DNA of 17,283 nt from Candidatus Poribacteria bacterium (GTDB taxonomy: Bacteria > Poribacteria > DTPJ01 > WJIO01). The translations under genes were made by a program, and so were the position numbers. The notes beneath the pieces are model-generated. The model made no database searches. It was not told the DNA's origin and saw only the letters and a program-made list of their open reading frames with translations. The DNA is taken from positions 1 to 17,283 of the forward strand of contig WJIO01000444.1 of NCBI GenBank assembly GCA_014730235.1, written 5' to 3'. Positions 7,001-14,295 of the stretch are shown here, piece by piece. How positions within the stretch are numbered: position 1 is the first letter of the stretch; each line of letters starts with the position of its first letter.

Positions 7001-8443
7001 TTAATTAATATCCAATAATTTCAGAAGCCTTATTTCACCATTTGGTGCGTTCAGATTGATTGTTGACTTTCCGCCATTCATTACCCCACTTATGTTTTCT
7101 CTATCCGTTTCCATGATTTTTATGGGTAATTCAACTTTCGTGCTTTCAGGAAGAGCGTGGGTTGAAACCTGACAAGAAGCATCCGGGGACATTTTAACAG
7201 TAACGTTGCCTTTAATTACATTAATTCTTGCTTCCGCATCGGTTAATAATTTCTCCATATCCAATTTAACATCACCATTCTCCAAGTTAATTTTTATATC
7301 CTCAAAGGTTCTTCGACTTAAATTAATATTACCTGAAACAATATCCAGCCGGATCTTGCCCATACCACCAAAAGACAGGTTTTTACCTGATACAGAGACA
7401 TTTCCTTCCCTGGATTTTATATTCAGATCGGCATAACAATCCTGTATAAAAATATCCCCGGAATCAGATTGAATATTTATTTCGGCATCGCCAGTTTTTC
7501 TCAGACAAATCTCAGATTTATGCGATTCAATTCTTAATTTACCTGAAAATTCTTCTATTTCAATATTGCCTTCATGAGCTTTTACACTTATATCATCACC
7601 TACATCCGTAAGTGTAATATTATTCCCTGCCTGTATATCCATTTCCGTATTTCTGCATTTCGCTACCTGTATATTTCCCGTTCCGCTTTTTGCCTTTATT
7701 GGTATATTTAGACCCATTAACGAAACATCACCTGTATCTGTCTGTATATCAGCAAGTAATATATCCGACTTATTTTGTTTAATATCCTGATATATATAGT
7801 CTTCTTCCTGTAATTTGGTAAAAATGTCTCCGGTTTTAGAACGCAGGAAAAGTGAATTTGAACAATCTTCTATAAATATATTTCCCTTACTGGTAGTAGC
7901 TTTGACAATTTCATTTGATTTCCTGATTTCTACATTTCCGGAACTGCTGTATACAGCCACTTCTCCAGGGCAAGAATCTATATCAACTATCCCTGTTCCA
8001 CTGAAAAGAGTAACTTTGGCAATTGAATCGGGAATATACAATAAAATGTCATTATATCCGGAGAATTTTAGTTGATTTTCTTTCCTTTTTATAGCTAAGG
8101 AGTTAACACCTCCTTCGCTTTTTGCGTAAATATAATCTTTTTCCCAGCCTTGAATAACAATATTACCTGACTTTTGCTCTATAAGTAAATGTGTACCATC
8201 TCTTAGGTCCCTTATTATTTCGATCTGGGGTTCATTGGGTAAATCATCAGTAAATACGACGTCTTTGTTATTATTTTGTTTTTCATCAAATGATTTGACT
8301 AATTGTCTTATTAATTGCTGACCCAGATCAGGATTTCCTTCTTTCTTAAATGAATCAAGCATTTGCAAAATCTTATTTGCCATTTGTGCACTTATCTGTT
8401 TTGCTGCAACCATCTTCATTATCAGGGTGACTTCGTTATCCAT
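7001..8443 (-). CDS. DUF4097-type beta-repeat protein, longer paralogue
   Basis: A 480-residue protein and first gene of the two-gene operon. Residues 1-30 make a helical N-terminal motif (VTLIMKMVAAKQISAQMANK) equivalent to the one in its neighbour, followed by a linker to about 75. The rest is a long series of short strands and Gly-Asp or Gly-Asn turns (SGNIVIQGWEK, SGNVEIR, KGNIFIEDCSNSL, TGDISL-like units, EGNIEIEEFSG, SGDIFIQDC, EGNVSVSG, SGNINLS), as in DUF4097 beta-helices. The unit GNIVIQGWEKDYIYAK matches GDLFIRGWEKPGLKID of the next gene, which supports a duplication. No signal peptide or membrane segment is seen, so it is either cytoplasmic or exported by a route not visible here. 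A ribosome site AGAGG lies 4-5 bases before the ATG at 8441-8443. Function is not established; cell-envelope sensing is inferred from LiaX. Confidence 0.78.
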   Translation of the reverse strand: MDNEVTLIMKMVAAKQISAQMANKILQMLDSFKKEGNPDLGQQLIRQLVKSFDEKQNNNKDVVFTDDLPNEPQIEIIRDLRDGTHLLIEQKSGNIVIQGWEKDYIYAKSEGGVNSLAIKRKENQLKFSGYNDILLYIPDSIAKVTLFSGTGIVDIDSCPGEVAVYSSSGNVEIRKSNEIVKATTSKGNIFIEDCSNSLFLRSKTGDIFTKLQEEDYIYQDIKQNKSDILLADIQTDTGDVSLMGLNIPIKAKSGTGNIQVAKCRNTEMDIQAGNNITLTDVGDDISVKAHEGNIEIEEFSGKLRIESHKSEICLRKTGDAEINIQSDSGDIFIQDCYADLNIKSREGNVSVSGKNLSFGGMGKIRLDIVSGNINLSRRTFEDIKINLENGDVKLDMEKLLTDAEARINVIKGNVTVKMSPDASCQVSTHALPESTKVELPIKIMETDRENISGVMNGGKSTINLNAPNGEIRLLKLLDIN

Positions 8444-8472
8444 ATTTCCTCTACATAATCTATGTTTAATTT

Positions 8473-8501
8473 AGTATACATTAGTTAGTAACAAATGCCA
8501 A
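8473..8501 (-). promoter_or_regulatory. Sigma70-type promoter of the DUF4097 operon
   Basis: On the minus strand TTGGCA (plus 8496-8501) and TATACT (plus 8473-8478) each match 5 of 6 consensus bases and are separated by exactly 17 bases. Transcription would start near 8466, leaving a leader of about 22 bases before the ATG at 8443. Confidence 0.75.
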
Positions 8502-8696
8502 TCCTAATATTCCATACCTGCATAAATCGCAAGAAAAGTGCCAGACCAGCTTGCTGAAATTCACGAACTTGACAGTTATAAAAAAGCTTTCATCCCTTTT
8601 ATCATGGACTTTTATAAATCCAAAAATAAATGATAATATTGTATGTTTAAGGGAATTAATCATATATATTTCATACTTCTGATGCACTATTGATCA

Positions 8697-8896
8697 TGTT
8701 GCATTTTGAGGCAAGTTTCTATATATCTATTTACTAGGTTTGTTGATCCGTTAAAGTTTTCCCTGTTGCATTTTGATCCATCAAATCATACTGTATTGAT
8801 AAGGTTTTGGGATTATTTTTGTTATGGATAAATCACAGTTTCAGGCAATATATTTAACTTACTGAGAATATATATAGCGTTGGCATGATTCATGCC
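8697..8896. promoter_or_regulatory. Repeat-rich upstream region of the histidine kinase gene
   Basis: The 474 bases from 8502 to 8975 hold no credible gene. Visible structure is a 13-base direct repeat TGTTGCATTTTGA (8697-8709 and 8764-8776, 67 bases apart) and a palindrome TTTGATCCATCAAA (8772-8785) overlapping the second copy. A perfect 15-base palindrome GGCATGATTCATGCC (8882-8896) lies about 80 bases before the kinase start. These are candidate operator sites; no convincing -35/-10 pair stands out. Confidence 0.4.
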
Positions 8897-8975
8897 TTAG
8901 TATTAGTCTGATGGTATTTTTAGATTGATAATTGCATCTGGTTATTGATTTGGCTACAGTTATAAGGGGTAAGAC

Positions 8976-10619
8976 TTGCAGGAAAGTCAGAAATCTAGAG
9001 AAGAACTAATCCAGGAAATAGCAAAACTCCGTCGGGAAATTGAAGAGAAAAATTCAAGAGAAACCAATTATAAACGCATTGAAAACGCCTTACGGATAAG
9101 TGAAAGCAGATACAGGTCATTAGTAGAAAACACCGCTGATGTAATTTTTACTCTTGATAGAAACTGGAATTTCACCTTTCTCAATCCACGTTTTCAAGAA
9201 ATAACTGGTTACAGCATCCAGGAATTACTGTGGCATCCTTTAGCTGAAATAGTTTCTCAGGATGATACTGAAATCTTGTCCGATGATTTTCGTGAAAAAG
9301 TTCTTAATGGAAAAATAGTAAAATCCGAAATAAATATTATCCATAAAGATAACAAAAAGATCTATATTGAATTAATCTTTATACCTATGGATTATGAAAG
9401 CGATTCTGATGTCATGAATGTGCTGGTTGCAGGACAGGACATAAGCAGACACAAGAAAAATTTTGAAGATAGTTTGAAAATCCAGAAGCTGGAATCAATT
9501 GGGGTATTGGCCGGGGGTATTGCCCATGATTTTAACAATATACTTACTGCGATTCTAGGTAACATATCCCTTTCGAGAATGTATCTGGAGTCTGAGGATG
9601 CGGAAGATAAAGCCATGAAAAGGCTTAAAGAAGCGGAAGACGCATCAATCCAAGCCAAGAGTTTAACCCAACGATTACTGACTTTTGCCAAGGGAGGTAC
9701 TCCTATAAGAAAACCTATATTCCTGGTTAACTTGCTTAAAGATTCAGCGGAATTTGCACTTAGTGGATCTGATTCTGTTTGTGATTTTGATATAGATGAA
9801 GATCTCTGGATGATAAATGCAGATGAAGGACAGATAAGTCAAATTGTAAATAATATTGTAGTTAATGCAGACCAGGCTATGCCTGAAGGCGGCAGGATTA
9901 AACTGACCGCGAAAAATGTAGACATTGAAGAAAATACTGTACCTCTAAAACCCGGTAAACATGTAAAAATCTCTATTGAAGATCATGGGCACGGTATACC
10001 TAAGGAAAATATTAACCAGGTATTTGATCCATATTTTACCACCAAGCAGTCAAGTGGGTTAGGTTTATCCACAGCATATTCAATTGTAAGAAAACATAAG
10101 GGATATATTGATGTAGATTCGAAAATTGGGGAGGGAACTGTTTTTCATGTTTATCTTCCTGCTCTTGATGAAAATGAAGTAAAAGAAGAAAATATCGAAA
10201 ATACAGATAAAGCAAGCGCTATAGCATCAGCATTAATAGGAGATTCTACAACGAAACGTCTGCTTTTGATAGATGAAAGCGATTCGATTTCCGGTAATAT
10301 AATCGAATCAATCGAAGCCGCCGGGTATGATATTAACCGCTTATCAGAACTTGCAGGAGCTTTAGAATTATACAGAGAAGCTAAAGAATCAGGATTGCCA
10401 TATAAATTTGTTGTTATTAATTCGGATGTATTTAAGGGGAATAATATAAATAATATTACCAGAGAATTGAAGCAGATTTATCCGGAAGTGAATATCGTCC
10501 TTTCAGTAGATCATCCGGATAATCCTATAAGTGCAGAATATGTTAAATATGGCTTTCAATATGTAATATCAAAACCCTATAATGAAAAAGATTTAATGGA
10601 TATGATAGAAAAGCTTTGA
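8976..10619 (+). CDS. PAS-domain histidine kinase with degenerate receiver domain
   Basis: A 547-residue soluble sensor kinase. An N-terminal coiled coil (about 1-40) leads to a PAS domain (about 42-160; ENTADVIFTLDRNWNFTFLN). The HisKA helix carries the phospho-acceptor H184 in GGIAHDFNNIL. The ATPase domain shows the N box (NNIVVNADQAM, N297), the G1 box DHGHGIP (D336), the F box FDPYFTTK and GLGLS (361-365). Residues 427-547 form a receiver-like domain in which the usual phospho-acceptor Asp appears to be N482 (FVVINSDVF), while D433 and K533 remain, so it probably cannot be phosphorylated. There are no membrane segments, so it should sense a cytoplasmic signal. The start is TTG at 8976, supported by AAGGGG 6 bases upstream; no nearby ATG is in a better place. 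No response regulator lies in the window. The 3' end meets rpiA tail to tail with 3 bases between. Confidence 0.93.
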   Translation: MQESQKSREELIQEIAKLRREIEEKNSRETNYKRIENALRISESRYRSLVENTADVIFTLDRNWNFTFLNPRFQEITGYSIQELLWHPLAEIVSQDDTEILSDDFREKVLNGKIVKSEINIIHKDNKKIYIELIFIPMDYESDSDVMNVLVAGQDISRHKKNFEDSLKIQKLESIGVLAGGIAHDFNNILTAILGNISLSRMYLESEDAEDKAMKRLKEAEDASIQAKSLTQRLLTFAKGGTPIRKPIFLVNLLKDSAEFALSGSDSVCDFDIDEDLWMINADEGQISQIVNNIVVNADQAMPEGGRIKLTAKNVDIEENTVPLKPGKHVKISIEDHGHGIPKENINQVFDPYFTTKQSSGLGLSTAYSIVRKHKGYIDVDSKIGEGTVFHVYLPALDENEVKEENIENTDKASAIASALIGDSTTKRLLLIDESDSISGNIIESIEAAGYDINRLSELAGALELYREAKESGLPYKFVVINSDVFKGNNINNITRELKQIYPEVNIVLSVDHPDNPISAEYVKYGFQYVISKPYNEKDLMDMIEKL

Positions 10620-10622
10620 TAA

Positions 10623-11321
10623 TCACCTAACAATATGTCTAACCCCCTGGTTTCCGGCTACAATAACATCCGTTGCAATATCCAGAAATAAACCATGCTC
10701 TACAATTCCCACCCGTTTAGCAAGTTTTTCCGAAAGTGTATATGGGTCTTTTATGGGACCAAAATTACAATCCATTAAAATATTCCCCTGATCTGTTATA
10801 AAAAAATCACCATTATCTTTCTTACGAATTTTTACATCTGCGTCTAATCTTTCAAGATAATTCTTCTGAGAATTGCATCCAAAGGAAATAACCTCAACGG
10901 GAACAGCCCAATGAGTACCAAGAACCGGAGAAAGTTTTGATTCATCAACGACAATAATCTCCCTGCGACTTACCTGAGCTACAATCTTCTCCCGAAGTAA
11001 GGCCCCGCCTCCGCCCTTGATAATATTGAGACTCAAGTCTACCTCATCTGCCCCATCTATTGTCAGATCAATATTTAAATCTTTGTTTACACAATCATTA
11101 AAAGTAAACAAAGGTATATCAAGTTTTTGCGCTTCTTTTTCCACATGCCTGGAACAGGGAATTCCTGTTATATCTCTAAGTTTTCCCTTTTTTAATAACT
11201 CAGCAATATAGTATAAGGCATAAATAGCTGTGCTACCATGACCAAGTCCGACTATCATACCTGATTCAACAAATTCAGCGGCTTTTTCACCTGCTAAACG
11301 TTTAAGTTTAGCAACATCCAT
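10623..11321 (-). CDS. rpiA: Ribose-5-phosphate isomerase A
   Basis: A 232-residue enzyme interconverting ribose 5-phosphate and ribulose 5-phosphate in the non-oxidative pentose phosphate pathway. Conserved blocks are IVGLGHGSTA (23-32), LTIDGADEVD (86-95, with D89 and D92), IKGGGGALLREK (101-112, K102 and E111 as the catalytic residues), IVVDESKL (123-130) and GLFLDIATDV near the C terminus. The phosphate loop reads G-H-G-S where most family members have G-T-G-S, a small departure. Length is normal. It is the last gene of a long minus-strand run, 30 bases after a membrane protein gene, with AAGGA upstream of its ATG. Its role in central metabolism looks unrelated to the upstream envelope genes. 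It ends 3 bases from the stop codon of the converging kinase gene, with no terminator in the gap. Confidence 0.96.
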   Translation of the reverse strand: MDVAKLKRLAGEKAAEFVESGMIVGLGHGSTAIYALYYIAELLKKGKLRDITGIPCSRHVEKEAQKLDIPLFTFNDCVNKDLNIDLTIDGADEVDLSLNIIKGGGGALLREKIVAQVSRREIIVVDESKLSPVLGTHWAVPVEVISFGCNSQKNYLERLDADVKIRKKDNGDFFITDQGNILMDCNFGPIKDPYTLSEKLAKRVGIVEHGLFLDIATDVIVAGNQGVRHIVR

Positions 11322-11351
11322 TTTCTATTCCTTTTTTATTTGTTCTGTTAT

Positions 11352-11804
11352 TTATAACGGTTCTTCCTGTTTTTTTTGAGTGCGTTTCTTAGCAGTGGAC
11401 TTTTGATAAACTATAACCATCCATAAACCGGCCACAAATCCCCACACTCCGTTAAGGAATAAAACAAAAAGCGGGGTCAGGTCTCCCAACTCAAGGCCCA
11501 TTATCCCCTGTTCTTTCCTCATGGGTAAAATTACAAAAAGCTCAACGGCAGTAGGAGCGAGGCTGTAAATCAACCCCCTGAATATATAATTACGGGCGAT
11601 GGGAAATATAAGTAATCCACCCCATATACCACCCCATACAATTCTTGGATATAACCATGGTAACGCTAAAGCCGGGGCCATATTTATGTTTAAGGAAGCT
11701 GTAATCTCACGGGAACCTAAAAACCATAGAAGAATACTATTTACCAATCCTCCAAGACATCCGGCGCCAAAGGTAAGAGTCAAATTTCTTAAAAAGTTCC
11801 GCAT
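11352..11804 (-). CDS. Small integral membrane protein, unknown function
   Basis: A 150-residue hydrophobic protein with about four membrane segments (roughly 8-30, 54-70, 76-95 and 108-132) and a short lysine-rich C-terminal tail (KSTAKKRTQKKQ) that should face the cytoplasm. Small-residue motifs such as GAGCLGGLVNS and VWGGIWGGLL suggest tightly packed helices. I do not recognise the family. A strong ribosome site, AAGGAGG, lies 5 bases before the ATG at 11802-11804. It sits 45 bases after the chagasin-like gene and 30 bases before rpiA, so it is part of the same transcript unit. No cysteine pair or transporter signature is seen. Confidence 0.75.
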   Translation of the reverse strand: MRNFLRNLTLTFGAGCLGGLVNSILLWFLGSREITASLNINMAPALALPWLYPRIVWGGIWGGLLIFPIARNYIFRGLIYSLAPTAVELFVILPMRKEQGIMGLELGDLTPLFVLFLNGVWGFVAGLWMVIVYQKSTAKKRTQKKQEEPL

Positions 11805-11849
11805 TATACCCTCCTTATATAAAGCTTCTCTTAATTATTAAAATCATGA

Positions 11850-12263
11850 TTATCGTGTAATAATTTTCACGTTGATGATCTTTTCTTCAATGGCTTCATT
11901 CTCCCATGATCTCTTATAAAGCATTTTTATTTCAGTCTGTCCGGTATTCAGTGCTTTAAACTTAAAACGCTGATGTCCCGGTGCTCCTACTAATTCCGGA
12001 TCATCGTTATCTTTTATAAATTTTTCCTCCAGAAGTTCCAAGTATACAGAATCATACTCAGCTTCCCATTTGTAACCGGTTGTTGGATTTGATTCCAGTG
12101 TAACATAAAAATTTTCCCCTGCTCCAACAACAGTTGTTTGCGATTGATCATCATCTTCATCTTCTGGTAAAACCGTACATCCATGATTACCTAAATTTGA
12201 CGCAATCGTCATAATAGTCAAGGTTATTAAGGCCGATTTATAAATAATGGATCCCCCTCTCAT
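11850..12263 (-). CDS. Chagasin-family (I42) cysteine protease inhibitor-like protein, exported
   Basis: A 137-residue protein whose C-terminal domain (about 44-137) carries the three loops of chagasin-type inhibitors of papain-like cysteine proteases: NPTTGYKW (59-66), GAPGHQRFKFKA (93-104) and YKRSWE (116-121, the family's RPW-type loop). The N terminus has a hydrophobic stretch (about 9-24) and then C29 in GNHGC, which could be a lipoprotein cysteine but does not fit the usual lipobox. An acidic linker (34-39) follows. It should act in the periplasm or at a membrane. AGGAGGT lies 8 bases before the ATG, and the gene follows the CcdA-fusion gene by 18 bases. Inhibition of a particular protease is inferred from the family; no protease gene is seen here. 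Confidence 0.85.
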   Translation of the reverse strand: MRGGSIIYKSALITLTIMTIASNLGNHGCTVLPEDEDDDQSQTTVVGAGENFYVTLESNPTTGYKWEAEYDSVYLELLEEKFIKDNDDPELVGAPGHQRFKFKALNTGQTEIKMLYKRSWENEAIEEKIINVKIITR

Positions 12264-12281
12264 GGTCCTTTACCTCCTGTT

Positions 12282-14177
12282 TTAAATTAAAGTAGATATT
12301 AAGAACGCACATAAGCCAAAGAAAAGAATACTCGTTAGAAGTTTTAAAAGAGCCAGATGTCTTTGAAAGACCTTTGTTAGAGATGTAAAGCTGGTTCCAA
12401 GGTATGTCAAAATGAATATAACAATAAGGGGAATAATAAACATAAAATTATATAATAACAGATAGAGGATAGCATTTCTCCTGAGTTCTGGCACGCCTAC
12501 TACGAAACATAAAGTCGGAAGATAGACCTGTCCGGTACACGCTAACTCCATCAGTGATACAATAACACCTGCGACAAATGATGCAATGATAAACCTTTTT
12601 GTTCTCATCTTTCCCCGAATGGTCTTGTTTATCCGATCTTTAAGAAAACCGGGGAGTTGAAGGAACATTTTCTGTGATTTTCCGCGTTTTACCATTATAA
12701 AATCGTATAAGCTTAGCACAGCCAATACAAAGGTCAATAAAATAATAATTATATAGAGTATGCGGCTAAAGATAGAAAATACGGAAAGGGTTTGTATAAA
12801 ACTGAAAACTCCCAGGCCAATCAGGAAGTATGTCAGAAAGACCGCGACAGTAAACGCTGTTCCTACATAAATCAGATCTTTTCCCTTGCGCCCTACCAGA
12901 GCCAAATAAGACATAAACATGATGATTGTGGCAAAAGCACATGGATTAACACCATCCAGAAGTCCGGCAACCAAAATCGCAAAAGGCCCCAGGGTTTTGA
13001 ATCTTTCGATCAGGTTATTCCTGGCACTTGAGCGTATTTCTTCTGCATCTTCCCAGGGTTTTGTTGTTCCTATTTCCTGATATTTCTTTACGGTTTCCTT
13101 TAGCTTTTTGTCTGTTATCTCATCCGAATACAAATGCTTCTCTCCGATAAAGACAGCCGGGGCAATAAGTCTTTCTTCTTTCGGAACTTTATAAAGACAA
13201 CAGATCGCCTCAAATAGCTCTATATCCTCTTTTTTCTCTGAATTAAATCTCTTTATTTGTATCTCTGGATATGAACGTTTCAGGCTTTTTAATATATAAT
13301 TTACCCTGTTGCATTCCTTGCATCCGGGTTTCTCAAAATAAGCTATATATATAGTTTTTTCCGATGTTTTTTCTGTTTTTTTCGTATTTATCTCAGCAAT
13401 TCCGGGAAAGTCACATCCACCTTGTTCTGAATATTCAGCAACCAGCTTTCCCAGGTTATTTACAATTTCTTCTTTACCCCCCAGGACATTCCTGCCAATA
13501 AATATAACCGGAATATCGTTACCCTCATCACCGAAATACTCTTCCATGGACACCAGTAAATCGTAATTATCCACATCTTCAACAGATAAGAATTTATAAC
13601 TTAGTTGCTCGGAAAATTTTTCATTGAGAACCGGTATTAATTCATTTTTAACATAAATACAATCATTACAGTCCTCGGAGTAAAACATTATGAAACATAC
13701 TGATCCATCCTCAGTTTTCTGAACTTTGGCATCGGTATGTGAAATAGATTCAGCAGATGGTTTTGTATCCTGAAAATTAGAAACATCTTTGCCTGAGACT
13801 TCTGCTTTTACCCGAATAATTGATCGCGGATTTTCCGGATCATTTGAATCTATATAGATTGTTTTAACTACTTCTCCCAGGCGTTCATCTTCCTTAAATA
13901 CAGCTTTTATATCTGATTCTTCATCCGGCTGTATAGTATCCGACGTTATCTCAACCTTAAGACAGCTACAACTGCTTCGCAGTTGAGTAATAATGAGTTC
14001 TTCAGAACCCTTATTTTTTATCTTGAATACATGCCTTATTTCTTCCCCAAGATCAACTGTTCCAATATCCCAGACCGATTCTGAAATGACAATTTTGGGC
14101 GCATCTAAAGCATATACAAATGTTACAACAAATAAAAGAAACAAACAGATAAAAGCTTTGAGTGATTTAAATTCCAT
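12282..14177 (-). CDS. DUF1573 - thioredoxin - thioredoxin - CcdA membrane fusion protein
   Basis: A 631-residue protein counted from ATG 14175-14177. A signal peptide (1-23, MEFKSLKAFICLFLLFVVTF) is followed by a DUF1573 Ig-like domain (about 28-130) with its C-x-C pair (C70, C72). Next is a thioredoxin-like domain (about 155-255) with SEDCNDC (C170, C173) and cis-Pro region DIPVIF (P223). A second (about 274-370) has KPGCKEC (C286, C289) and IAPAVF (P340). A six-helix CcdA/DsbD-type membrane domain (about 395-631) has its redox cysteines in GVNPCAFA (C413) and ELACTGQ (C547). CcdA-type proteins pass thiol electrons from cytoplasmic thioredoxin to the periplasm, so this protein appears to carry its own periplasmic acceptors. 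A TTG start at 14255 would spoil the signal peptide and has no ribosome site; the chosen ATG also lacks a clear one. It follows the outer-membrane protein gene. Confidence 0.87.
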   Translation of the reverse strand: MEFKSLKAFICLFLLFVVTFVYALDAPKIVISESVWDIGTVDLGEEIRHVFKIKNKGSEELIITQLRSSCSCLKVEITSDTIQPDEESDIKAVFKEDERLGEVVKTIYIDSNDPENPRSIIRVKAEVSGKDVSNFQDTKPSAESISHTDAKVQKTEDGSVCFIMFYSEDCNDCIYVKNELIPVLNEKFSEQLSYKFLSVEDVDNYDLLVSMEEYFGDEGNDIPVIFIGRNVLGGKEEIVNNLGKLVAEYSEQGGCDFPGIAEINTKKTEKTSEKTIYIAYFEKPGCKECNRVNYILKSLKRSYPEIQIKRFNSEKKEDIELFEAICCLYKVPKEERLIAPAVFIGEKHLYSDEITDKKLKETVKKYQEIGTTKPWEDAEEIRSSARNNLIERFKTLGPFAILVAGLLDGVNPCAFATIIMFMSYLALVGRKGKDLIYVGTAFTVAVFLTYFLIGLGVFSFIQTLSVFSIFSRILYIIIILLTFVLAVLSLYDFIMVKRGKSQKMFLQLPGFLKDRINKTIRGKMRTKRFIIASFVAGVIVSLMELACTGQVYLPTLCFVVGVPELRRNAILYLLLYNFMFIIPLIVIFILTYLGTSFTSLTKVFQRHLALLKLLTSILFFGLCAFLISTLI

Positions 14178-14193
14178 AATTGTTTTGATTATA

Positions 14194-14295
14194 GTAATCG
14201 TTAAAAAATGAAAAATGTGTTTAGAAAATACCTTTATAATGATGGTAAATGACAACTAAATTTTAACGATTACATTATAGGTTAAAATTTAGTTG
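14194..14295 (-). promoter_or_regulatory. Leader of the CcdA-fusion gene with two competing hairpins
   Basis: A perfect 15-base inverted repeat (14253-14267 with 14281-14295, 13-base loop) overlaps the last codons of the upstream gene. A different perfect 13-base pairing is possible between 14261-14273 and 14194-14206. The two stems share 14261-14267, so they cannot form together. No T-run follows either stem. An alternative reading is an internal promoter: TATAAT (plus 14274-14279) with TTGGTC (plus 14297-14302) at a 17-base spacing, and another TATAAT at 14188-14193, close enough to the ATG for a near-leaderless transcript. Confidence 0.45.

Noticed and set aside
8481-8687. Minus-strand 68-codon open frame upstream of the DUF4097 operon
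   Set aside because: It overlaps the -35/-10 promoter of that operon, has no good ribosome site and resembles no protein family.
14178-14255. TTG start giving 26 extra residues to the CcdA fusion
   Set aside because: No ribosome site, codons run through the leader stems, and the signal peptide is clean only from the ATG at 14177.
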